This document shows positions 13,924-43,997 of a stretch of 64,000 nucleotides of DNA, in pieces (position 1 is the first letter of the stretch; every line of letters begins with the position of its first letter). The stretch spans positions 9,815,848-9,879,847 of the forward strand of contig CM060471.1 in assembly GCA_030544235.1 (NCBI GenBank), written 5' to 3'. The stretch comes from Lepturacanthus savala (lineage: Eukaryota > Chordata > Actinopteri > Scombriformes > Trichiuridae). The position numbers and the translations under genes are program-made. The notes beneath the pieces were generated by a model. The model saw nothing but the letters and a program-made list of their open reading frames with translations. It was not told the DNA's origin and searched no databases.

Positions 13924-15582
13924 TTTGATCGTGCCCTCTCCACTGAGCTCTCCAAATGTCAATCGCCTTCAAAATGTCATTCACAAACACTTCACTCCAT
14001 CATTCACACACCTCAGGCTCTCTCCCCTGCTGTTAACGATCTCACTTATGTCTTCCTATCTCTCTCTCATATGGATATATACAGATATATATCTGCCTCT
14101 GTATTTACCCCTCAGCTTCTCTCTGGGAGGTAAATCTTCTAAATCATCAGCGTGTTCATTTTTTTTGTCGTTTTTTTTGTCTTTGTTGTTTTTTCCCCCT
14201 TTTCTTTTCTACTCTCCCCTCCGTCCTTCATGCTGAGTGAAGCCGGCGGAGATGCAGGAGGAGGAAGCAGCGAAGGATGAGGAGGAGCAGGAGGAGGAGG
14301 GAGGGAGAGATACCGCACCGAATGAGTGGCTTAGAGAATGAGGGAGTCATGTTTCTGTGTTCCAAAGAGAGGCGGGAATGGGTGAGGAACTGTGCTAGAT
14401 AGACATGTTAGTGGGTAGACCCGTAGATTTTAATGTGTGTGTGTGTATATGTGTGACGTGTCCGAGGTGTCAGGGTGTTTCTTGGCACAGCATTGAGTTT
14501 GACCCCGTACTTAATGAAATCGGTGTGAATTAAAAGCTTTCCAACCGGCAGCAGCACAGTAAATTACTGTTTGTCTCTTTTACCAGCTGCTGTCGCACAT
14601 GACCTGTTTTTACACTTTTACTTTAGGTTTTAATTTGAAAAGCATGCAGAGGCAAGCAGGATGTTTTTATTGTTCCACCAAGAAAAAAATAAAATTGATC
14701 TCAGTATATAACTCACAGAAAGGTCAAGTCCTTGAACCTGAAACCTTCTTGCTATAATGCAACAGCGCTACCCACTGCAGCACCATGTCACCTGGTAGAA
14801 AATCAGTGACTTCAATTTTAAAACGGAAAGTGGCTAAATGGATTTACTTCCATTATAATGAGCCATTTGTCATCATCCACACCCAAACTTACTGCTGTAA
14901 CTGCAAATATATCTTCTAATCACAACTTTACATAAAACCCAGAAAATGTGTATAATATGGAGCCTTTAAAACTGATTTTTGATGAAAGGCTTTGATATAA
15001 AATCTGACTTAGCAAATTACTGTAGGTGGCATGTTTGGAAAATCCTGCTAATTAGAATTTTTGTCATCTCAACCTGTACAAGCTTGTGTGTGTGTGTGCG
15101 TGTGTGTACACGTACATACACATGCTTTGTCTGATTAAACAGTGACCTGACACAGCTCTACAGATATTTATTGAGCGTTGTACAAGCTCTAATTACCAAT
15201 GCTGTGACATGGAATATCCTCAGCCTTTTAGTGCAGCAGCAGTAGTGTTAGACGTGGTCCAGTCTGTGTATTTACTGTAAAATGTCAACTCAGACACAGT
15301 TAAAACTCACTGCATAATGGTCACATACATTTAAACACAAGCAAATATCAAAGGGGACACACACAAGTTCAGACATATTTCTGTTAATGTTCTCAGCCAT
15401 TATGCATGTCAGTGATCATTTTGTCATCATTTCCATCACCATCATCACCGTCACTGCAACCAAATCATAGCTTTAGTCAGAATATGTGCAGATGTTTATA
15501 AATCAGATTCAGCAGTTTTAATGTCTAAATGTTTCTCTCTTTTATTTCACAGCTCTTCCAGATCCACGGATCCCGGATGTAG
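9232..15582 (+). CDS. kctd17: KCTD17-like BTB/POZ protein, partial (first exon missing)
   Basis: KCTD2/5/17 proteins are BTB-domain oligomers that serve as substrate adaptors for Cullin-3 ubiquitin ligases. Visible coding exons are 9232-9340, 9749-9840, 11757-11852, 13268-13393 and 15553-15582, all joining in frame with AG/GT borders. The first carries the end of the BTB domain (DRDPTYFGPILNYLRHGK), the second VLEEAEFYNI, the third VYRVLQCQEEELTQMV, the fourth GTEDQAEFLCVVSKEL, and the last ends GSRM then stop. KCTD17 is preferred over KCTD5 and KCTD2 because of VPPKHVYR, VNIGSSY and a KTK end before the final exon, as I recall those proteins. The exon with the start codon and the first half of BTB was not found and probably lies upstream of the window. 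About 150 residues are visible. An alternative last exon sits at 14243-14341. Family certain; paralogue likely. Confidence 0.86.
10390..11207. mobile_element. Non-autonomous hAT-like element with intact target duplication
   Basis: Terminal inverted repeats TAGTGCTGTCA and (reverse complement of the right end) TAGAGCTGTCA, flanked on both sides by the perfect 8-bp duplication GTTTTAGT (10382-10389 and 11208-11215), the hAT hallmark. Internal ends are AT-rich ATTAATTA runs; the centre (about 10860-11110) is more GC-rich. No transposase frame was found. It lies in the kctd17 intron before the exon at 11757. Confidence 0.85.
13445..13806. repeat. Copy of the CTGCAAAAA-ended miniature repeat in a kctd17 intron
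   Basis: Begins CTGCAAAAAGTTTGATCTT and ends TTTTTTGCAGTG, inverted ends typical of a common teleost MITE. It contains CAATTAGTTCAATATT and several degenerate TCTCATATTT units. It lies just past the fourth kctd17 exon. Boundaries are approximate. Confidence 0.55.
14243..14341 (+). CDS. kctd17: Alternative acidic last exon of kctd17
   Basis: An exon-like block between the fourth and last kctd17 exons. It follows a long pyrimidine tract (about 14161-14230) and an AG at 14241-14242, and it opens in phase 0, matching the phase at which the fourth exon ends. It encodes 32 residues before a TGA, of which 12 are Glu and 2 Asp. From memory, the long human KCTD17 isoform has a Glu/Gln-rich tail immediately after the same KTK junction, while other isoforms use the short GSRM-type end. 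The two alternatives here therefore look like the same choice. No transcript evidence is available from sequence alone. Confidence 0.55.
   Translation, partial: PAEMQEEEAAKDEEEQEEEGGRDTAPNEWLRE
14717..14795 (-). mobile_element. SINE head fragment (kctd17 intron)
   Basis: About 80 bases matching only the tRNA-like head of the SINE family on the minus strand, including TGGTGCTGCAGTGGGTAGCG and GGTTCAAGGACTTGACC. It is diverged and lacks the body and tail. Confidence 0.55.
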
Positions 15583-18500
15583 AAATCGCAAGAATCTAAG
15601 TAGTTTTTTTTCTAGGCTTATGACATTCTGTACATGGTGTATGTGTGTGTTTTGCATCAAATGGACAGTCGCCAAAACAATTTATTGGTTCGCTGACAAA
15701 ACCGCTGATTTTAAAGATCACCAAATGGCAAAAAATAGACACCCAGAAAGAAAAAAGAAAACAGAATTCTACAGCAATGTCTTCAAAAGTATCTCTATTA
15801 GTAGATGATGTACTAGTATGCAAATGTTTTATTGCCAAGTGCGGAGTGAATATTAGTAAAGTTTAACCAAAGATCCAGATTAAAGCTGAACCAAGGTGCT
15901 GAACACAAACATGAAATCTGCCTGAACAAAGATAGACAGAGCGGGTCATATCCGTGCTGTGCAGCTTTGGATCAACTCACTGCCTCGCTGCTTCATTTCC
16001 AGCTGGCACGGAGGCAGTAATAAATTAATCCAAATTCAACCAAATATTTCAGAATTTACTGTCATCCCACTGATGGATACAGTTATTCCCCAAATGTAAT
16101 TCAGCCTTTACTCCTCCTATAGTCTTATATGTTGTGACCTGACTGTAAACATTTCATTTATTTTGCACTAGAAGTTTTTTTGCGGGAAACAAACAAGCAC
16201 AGTGAAACCACACTTCAGCCGTTAGCAGCTCTGCTTGGTCGTTTTCACCTTTTTGTGAGACGTTGCTGGTTCAATCGCATTGTGCACAGACTCCATGGTT
16301 CGTTTTCTGCATAAAAAGCACCCAAACCACCTGTTTAAGCCTTATTCAGAGAAGGCCGCACATTCCTGTCACCTCTAGTCTCCAAAAAAAGCTGCGTCAG
16401 ACGTTTAAGCTAACACTTCATAATAGGCATCATCTACAAATGGTTAATTAAACTTTAGTTTATTTATTATTTTGCTGCTTGTTAATAGTTAATAGTTTGC
16501 TTGTAAACCATCTATAATCATTATTTTAAACAATATTTGGATGAACTGATGATAATAACCCTTAATAATCATTTAAATACTTTATAAAGCATTTGTAACC
16601 ATTATATAATTAATAGTTTAATGGTTTGTAAAACATCTATAATCATTATTGTAAAGATTATGTTAATGGTTATTATATGTTTACATTAGTTAATTTGTTA
16701 GTCTGAATTTGTTAATATTGTTATTAGTCACAACTGTTAACAATATATATTTAAACAGTTTAATAAATACTTTGTAAAGCATCTGTAAACAACAGATAAT
16801 TAATGCGTAAAGCATCTATAAACATCTGGTTGTTACTTTAGAAAATGAGTATTTAAGCATTTAAAACAATTTCATCAAAATCATGTTTATACCCCGTTTA
16901 TAAACCAACTATTAACTATTAACAAACTGTAAAAAAAAAAACATTACCAAAAAAGTTGAATTGACTCTATTAACCATTTATAGATCTTATAAAATGTCAG
17001 TTATCTTTGCTTTTGAATTTACTCTGACAGATTTAACCTCTAATCAGTAGTTTTATTACTTATTCATGTGGTTTCTGTACAGTCAAAGCAGTTGACTCAT
17101 TCTACACTGAAAAACACACACACTGCTTTACGTTTTCCCACTAGCACAAACGCCTCGTCATGTGCTGACACACACCTGCATCTCTTTTAGCCTGAGTGCA
17201 CCAGCTCAGCAGCAGCAGCGGGGTCTGTGTCTGGCTGTGATCCAGGGCTTTTCCCCGGCTGACAGACAGAAAGATGTTTGTGAGAAGCTTGAACAGAGAG
17301 AGAGACTGAAGTTTATCTCTGTGTTGTAAACGTGAAAGTCACACACGTTTGCTTTGTTCCGTAGAATCCGGTTCAGCACTCGATGTGCTGCAGTGCAGGT
17401 GTGTGATTGAGGAGGATTTATAGAAGCAGGTAATTGGATTCCAGTCAGTTCAAATTTAATTGTTTAGCTAATAACATGTGACCTTCTACATCTTCCCTTG
17501 GCAACTTCACCACAGGTGAAATGTGCCTGCAGGAGTCATCAATAGATAATAAAATCAATTAAAGGTTCTGACAGTGCATTTACTGTATGACTCAACACTG
17601 GAATTGAAGTTATTGAACGCTGGAGAAGAAAGGGTTATATATACTACTTTAATTTAAATATATATATATATATACGCACACACACACACAAAAAAAGCTC
17701 TATGTCAGGTCTTGGCTTCGGAAAACATTTAACCAAATAAAAAATATGCAGAGACAGAGCAGGACAGACCCTCTCCTCACATCCACATATCCATTAATAT
17801 CTAACTCATTCATTTGTGTGTTTTTGTCTTTAAAAAGGATTTCTGGTGTTAATCCACATTTGTTAATAATTAGCATGAAAAGACCAAAACCAACAATAAT
17901 AACCCTTTTGTTATCCACTTGCATCCATAAAGTAAATCCTATAAAATGTCTCCAGAATATAAATTTTCTTTTCTTTTACTGTATTTTTAAGCAAATATTA
18001 CTCAAACATAAGTCAATCACACAGTTGTGCCAGTGTGAGACCATTTTCAGCCATGGATAAATGCATTTTTGTTAATTTTGATTTTATCAGTTGTGAATCA
18101 ATATAAAAATAACAATTAACTATTTTTTTTCTCTTAATATTGAAGCTTCTATTAATGGATATTTAAATGTACCGTGCTATTGAACCTGGTTTCTATGACA
18201 ACTGCAGTGTTAAAACTCAGCCTCCTGCAGCCTCTGAAAGACAGAATGCATCAATCATGTAGCTTTTTATTCATGTGTGTTATTGATTTAAAATGAATCA
18301 CAGAAGTTAATGCATTAATTTTGACAACACTCTATGTAACTGACAATGGAAGCTACACAGACACTTCTTTTGTTGGACGTTGTTGGTTTTGGTCTTTCTT
18401 TAAAAAGAAAAACATGAAACATCACCAGACCAATCGTCTCATCATCAGCTAATCCTGCAGTAATGTTGCAATCGATTGCACTCGGGACTCGGAAAGATCC

Positions 18501-21500
18501 GAGTAAGAAATTCTGACTTCTGTGGTACATGCGTTCCATCGTGCAAAACTGGAGAAACACCATGTGCTGCAAGTATAATAACTTAGGCTCTTAACGCAGC
18601 CCGTTTTTCAGCTAGGAAGATAAGTGTCCTGTCTGCATATGTTGCAAAAATCTAAATCACTCATTTTGAACGTGTAGTGACGCTCGTCTTCTGGTTATCC
18701 GGGTGGGGTGATGGGGGCAGCAGCCTCAGCAGGGAAGCCCAGACACTTTGTCTAACTCTTCCAGTCCAACCCCAAGTCGTTCCCAGGCCAGCAGAGACAT
18801 AGTCTCTAGAATGTCTTCCCCGGGGCCACCTCCCAGAGGGACGAGTCCTGAACACCTCACCAGGGAGGAGTCCAGGAGGCTCCTCATTAGATGCCCGAGT
18901 CTGACTCCTCCTGAGGACCGAGTTTCTCACCCTATCTCTAAGGGAGAGCCCAGACAACCTGTGGAGTAAACTCATTTCAGCCTCTTGTACTGTAGACCTC
19001 GTCCTTTCAGTCACGACCCAGAGGCTGCCACCATAGGTGAGGATGTAGATCAGGTCAGCTCCTTCTTCACCATGACCTATCCCTGTGATCTCTCAAAATG
19101 ATTTGCAACCAATTGAAAAAGGGTTTTGTCCAAGTGTTTCAGGGGCCGTTCCGTTGCACTTTTCCAATTCGGAGGTCAGATCTTTCAGAGTTCCGAGTGC
19201 AATCAAACACAGCATGAATCTCAAACAAAGTGCAGCTTTTTTTGGGGCTCAGTTCGCTGAGGTTTTCCACAACCTGAAAGATGATTTCTGCCTCCGAGAC
19301 GTCTGCCGCCATATTGAACGGTCTTCGCCCTTCTGCGGTTTAGCTCCTGTGCAGCACTGACTGACCAGCAACACAAGCAAACACACAAATACACTCGGAC
19401 TGTTTCATACCGGCAATAATAAGCAGTTAGACTTTACAACGTGAGACAATCGAGAATTCAGATCGCAGAGAGCAAGTTTTTTGATAAAATTTTGATAAAT
19501 TCAAGCTGAAAAAACTAAAGCTGCAAATCCAATAATGGGAGTGTGTTTGTGTCTGTGTCTAGTTTAAGTGTAGAACATAAACTGAATACTACAGATGTTA
19601 GTATAAGACCGTTACTGATTATGCTTATGATAATCACAACAGTAATAGTAACAGGAGGGAGAAGACTTAAAGACTATTATCTTTAATTACGTTGTTACTT
19701 CAGCTTCTTTATTTTTAGGCTCATTTAACTCGGATCATTCGGTGCCTTGAGTTCAAGCAGAAAAACTGACGTGTCAAAATGTTCATAGGTGTTGTAGGCG
19801 TTATTACATTTTTTGATGGCTGTTTTATTATTTTACTTAAATAATGTTTTCCATCAGAGCCCACGTCTGGTATTCATGTAAATTTCTTCCAGTGCTTATT
19901 TGCTTTGAGAGTTTTATTTCTCAGAAGGTGTTAAAGAGCAGATCAAGAGTAGAAGTGCAGATGGTGCAAAGCTGTTTCCATGCAGCTTCTTGTAGAAGGT
20001 TTCGCTGTTTTTGTATAAAATGTCATGCCTTTTTTTATTCTTTTGTACGTTTGGTTGTCTAATTTATTCTGTTTTTGAATGTTACATGGTGAAAAGAATT
20101 TGGGGTTTGAGCTTTTTTTTTTTTTTTTAGTGGGGGACTTTTTTTTTCTGGGATTTTTTTTTTCTACTTGCTGAGTTTATGATTTTATGTTTTATCTGCT
20201 GATCTCAGCAAATATATAACCATCAGGTTCAAATAGGCTCGTTTCTAATTTTAACGTCATCACTGCTGTCAAACATCCCCCCCAATAAATCATTTTCCTC
20301 AAATACTTTTTAAAGTGTGTTACAGTAGCTCAGTTTTATAAATCTCCATTTGCATGTTTGATTTGCTGGATCTACACTTCAGTTTTTTTAAATGTGTCCA
20401 CTATTTGTTTTGCTGTACATTATAATGTGTTTTCACATAGAATTTGATGTCTACGAACTGTCCTCTTCATTATTTTGTGCAAAAAAACAAACATCTGTCA
20501 AACAAAAGTGGATAGAAAAGTTGTTTTTTAATCTGATGCTGGAGTTTCTTTCCTCTGCTGTACTTTGTAAACAACAAAACTAAACTATGTGACACATGAA
20601 TTGTAATTCGCCTCAGACGAACCTGTGCAGGCTTCAACATACGCTGTGTTTTTTAATTTCTTCAGGACCTGAGCATCATACATTTCAACAATGTAACAAA
20701 AGGTCAATTGTTTTTTTTTATTTAATATAAATGAATGTCAACTATCAACAAAATAAAACTTTATCCTTTGGTTTAAAATACAAACTTCTCCCCTTTTTTT
20801 TGAGGCATCATGACAGCGATCGTAATAAAAGTAAAACCGTCTCCAAATTTAAGTCATTTCAATTTTTGTTTGAAGTTTTGAATTTTTTTCACCTCTGAAT
20901 TCAACTCAAAATATTTTTCACTTTTATATTTCAATGTCCTCAAATTCAGAATCAAAATTCAAGTTTTTAAAAATTCAAGTAATATATATTGAAGTTCAAA
21001 TTTGATTCTAAACTTAAATTTCTAAAGTAAAAAACTTGCTTCGTTTTGATTTTAGGAAGAATTGGTTTTATCCTTGGTATCCAAATATAAGTCAGAAATC
21101 TTAATTTTAAATTTCAATTGAATTTAATGATCTGAATTTAATTGACATAAATTCAAATTTACATGCATTTTAATTTATATATTTGAATCTGAATTTTTTT
21201 TTTAATTTGAATTTTGGGATCTGAATTTGTTCCATTGACTTTAAGAAAGTTAAGTTGAATTTTATAAAGAACATTGAAAAATAAGTGAAAACAAGTTTTA
21301 AAAAAAATTGAAGAGTTGAATTCAAAGCTAAAAATTCAATGACTTTTCCACTAAATGAGTTAAGACAGATTCATTTCTGTAGCATTGTCACCGTACACAC
21401 CACATTCAGACAGACAGCAAAGTCACTCATATTCACACTAACATGCTGATATTCACATTAAACTAAACAGCTTTGTATAGTCTCACTAGCTTGCAGTGTA

Positions 21501-21511
21501 TTACGGTTAGT
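15583..21511. other. Spacer between convergent kctd17 and gucy2c
   Basis: The two genes converge here. The first few hundred bases should be kctd17 3' UTR; AATAAA occurs at 16019-16024 but which signal is used is unclear. The rest is AT-rich, with a LINE-derived fragment at 18665-19050 flanked by an inverted pair. No coding exon recognised. Confidence 0.6.
18665..19050. repeat. Diverged LINE-derived fragment between kctd17 and gucy2c
   Basis: GGTTATCCGGGTGGGGTGAT, CCCGGGGCCACCTCCCAGAG, CACCAGGGAGGAGTCCAGGA and CTCGTCCTTTCAGTCACGAC are fragments of a widespread fish non-LTR element. The short open frames across it do not match a host protein I recognise. Confidence 0.5.
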
Positions 21512-21887
21512 TTTATTCCTTCTATTATCATATAACAGCATTTACAAAGCTAGAAATGAAACTGATGGTCTGTATTTGACCCGTCCTTCACACAGGGAGC
21601 AGCCAGCATGGCGCCCGTCGTCCTGTGCGTCGACGGGGTCGATGCAAACAGTTCTCTCGTGTTCTTCAGGATATTTTCAGCTCCGTACGGCTCCGCTTTT
21701 AGACCCAGCAGCAAATAAATGACACATAAACAACCGATGGACCTCTGAAAGAGACAGAAACGCGCAGGAGGAAAGTCCAAGGACATATTTGGCCGTAGCC
21801 GGCCGGGACATCGCTGCCCGTTATAGCCTCAGATAGAATTTATAACAAACGGGTCGTGTCCCTGCTGGGAGCTTTATCTTCCATCTG

Positions 21888-21959
<72 letters not shown>

Positions 21960-22208
21960 ACATACAAGCAGGGCTTCAATAGGCAGCACGAGGCCCGGGC
22001 CGAGCAGGAAACTGTCATTTCTGATAAGACCAGATGTCAGGAATATATCCTGAAATAAAAACAAGCACCTTTCACATCCTTTCACATCTTATACGATCCA
22101 AACCAACAATGACAGGGCTGATAAACATCCTCACTGACACATCCAGGGTTTAAACATCAATATCAGACAGATACAGTCCTCGCTCCGTCTCTGTGGGGGT
22201 GGGGTCGT
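21512..22208 (-). other. Probable gucy2c 3' UTR with polyadenylation signal
   Basis: On the minus strand an AATAAA lies at 21517-21512, about 690 bases past the gucy2c stop codon. The stretch between them has no other plausible gene and is less AT-rich than the spacer beyond. It contains the 24-unit trinucleotide repeat described separately. The UTR extent is an inference from the signal position only. Confidence 0.45.
21888..21959. repeat. (TGC)24, a CAG repeat on the gucy2c sense strand
   Basis: Twenty-four uninterrupted TGC units on the plus strand. Read on the gucy2c coding strand this is a pure CAG tract about 250 bases past the stop codon, inside the probable 3' UTR. Polyglutamine, polyalanine or polycysteine ORFs across it are artefacts of the repeat. 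Confidence 0.98.
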
Positions 22209-41793
<19,585 letters not shown>

Positions 41794-42466
41794 TTTACAC
41801 CGTTTTACAAATGACTGACTTAACAATTCAAGTCCATGGTCCGATGAAAGTGTTTTTCCAGTGTTTTTCTCCACTTTTTCTGGCCCAAATTCAGCTTAAT
41901 CCACCAAAGATTTGACTTAATCTTCAAAGCTTCCTCCTCGGCGTCCTTCCCCTCTCAGATTCAGATTTCCTCTGTCCCTGTCAGGTGCCGACTCACCTGT
42001 CCTTTACACATCAAGTTGTTAATATACAACCTTTAAAGACACACAGGCAGGCCATAAAAAAAAAAAAAACCTTGGTGAGCCCAAGGTCTGTGTGAACCAC
42101 ACGCTTGATCACACACACAGGCAAACACAAAGAGCACAGAGCGAGTCTGGCTGTAATTTAGATTAAAGCAAGACAAAAGTGGAGGGTTTTAAGGTGGAAT
42201 AACATCGATAAGGATCCAAAGCTTCAGGGGTTTTAGTTAGTCGTTTGTATTTGGGAGGTGATGTGTGGGTCAATTATTCATTAACATCAATTAACCTGGG
42301 ATTCGAAGAAAATGGGCTTTATATAACCGACTTAACTAAATAACTTAAAGATTTATAATGATTTAACTTTAAAGGTCCCATATGCACCATTTTCCTGTGT
42401 TTTATGTGAAGTTGTGATGTCACTAAGAAGACGTGTTTGTGGTTTAGGAACCAAATATCATCTGAA

Positions 42467-42516
<50 letters not shown>

Positions 42517-42644
42517 TGGTGGACATGTCAGAGGTCAGCAGACAGGAAACAGACACTCATCCTGTAAAAGAAACTGTACGAGAATTGATGCAAGTACTGA
42601 AAGGAGAAGAACAAAGGTTGCTGAAGCAATAAAAGAATTAACAT

Positions 42645-42691
<47 letters not shown>

Positions 42692-43796
42692 ATTTAGCTT
42701 TCTGTACTGTTTATCTGTTTCAGCCAGCTAATTAGTTTGTAAATTAATCTTCAAGCTAATTATTTTCAAAATTAAAGGACCCTCATTAAATTATTAAATG
42801 ATTAGGTAACACTGGTGCCTGATTGTCTCTCACACACACACACACACACTCAAAAACACACACACACAGTCAAATGAGCAGATTTCCCAGGCTTGTTCTG
42901 CAGCACAGTGATATTACTCATCTATCACTGTGACAATGAACGTGAACCTGGCAATAAAAGTCGTTTGACAACAAGGCCGTTGTGTTTCCATTTGTTTGCT
43001 TCCCTAATTTATCTATTGATTTATTCTGTCACCTGCTGCACTGTAAAACAATTAAATGTCATCTGCTGAAAAATATCTTCTTTTCTTTAATGAAGTCTAG
43101 TTTGTCTGACTTTTTATCATAATGTTGTTTTTTATCTTGTATTTTTGAATTTTGAATCGTAATTTAATCTTTATTAAATTACGACTTTATAAAGTCATAT
43201 TTTTAATCAATTTCACTGAAATCAAGAAAATAAAGCTTGAAATTAGCAAACTATCTACCAATGGAATAAGATAATTCTACTTAATATTAGGCTAATTGTA
43301 ACAATAACAAGATATTTGCATCTAATTAACTAATCACAAAAAAGGAAATCTGGAGTCTTTTTATTCTATTTCCATTGTGTGATGAAAAGGGATTCTGGAG
43401 GATCAAACTCCAACATAGATTTCCAGACAAAAAGATTAGAAAGAAAAGAAATAAATGGCACAGTAAATATTCTTTCACCTCATATTCTCATATTACTGAC
43501 ATCTAGTGGCCAGAACTGGACTTAACTAAAAAGATCAAATAAAAGACATGTCAGACCTGACATGCAATAATACCTCTTTATATATGTATATCTATATATG
43601 TAACTTTACTATTTAAATCCAATTTAAGTTTCTTCTGTTTACTGAACTTTACATGATGTTAATAAATAAATAAAAACTATTTATTCACTTATTGAAAGCA
43701 TCTTTATTTTACCTTTAAATCCTAAAACCTGTGCACAGTTCTGTAGCTACAAATCCAGACTATTGCTTAAGGGAAGTCTTGACCAGACTGCAGTCT

Positions 43797-43833
<37 letters not shown>

Positions 43834-43997
43834 AAAACTTGACCCGAGTAAAGAGGACTCTGAAAATAACCGCCCTATTTATTCCACTTTGTCCTGACAC
43901 CAGTGAGAAAAAGTCTAAACTTAAAAGAGCACAGAACAGTCTTTGCACCATTGATGACGTAATAAATTCACACAGCTCTGTGAAGACAGTAGTAAGT
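41794..43997. other. gucy2c 5' flank
   Basis: Upstream of the gucy2c start codon. A caudal-type (CDX-like) TTTATGGC on the minus strand lies at 42058-42051, about 260 bases before the ATG. Two (TG/CA)n tracts occupy about 42467-42513 and 42650-42688, with another at 43798-43829, and a miniature repeat covers 43025-43325. No exon recognised. Confidence 0.5.
43025..43325. repeat. Near-complete copy of the miniature repeat upstream of gucy2c
   Basis: Opens GCACTGTAAAACAATTAAAT and runs through TCTGACTTTTTATCATAATG, CTACCAATGGAATAAGATA and TAATTGTAACAATAACAAG to AAGATATTTGCATC. The CCAATGGAATAAGATAATT core is the recognisable centre of this teleost repeat. Confidence 0.55.

Noticed and set aside
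21550..21786. 78-residue minus-strand frame after gucy2c
   Set aside because: Lies in the probable 3' UTR and matches no guanylin-like or other small peptide I know.
21821..22085. Poly-Gln, poly-Ala frames across the trinucleotide repeat
   Set aside because: All three frames of a (TGC)n tract are open; the stretch lies after the gucy2c stop and has no gene context.
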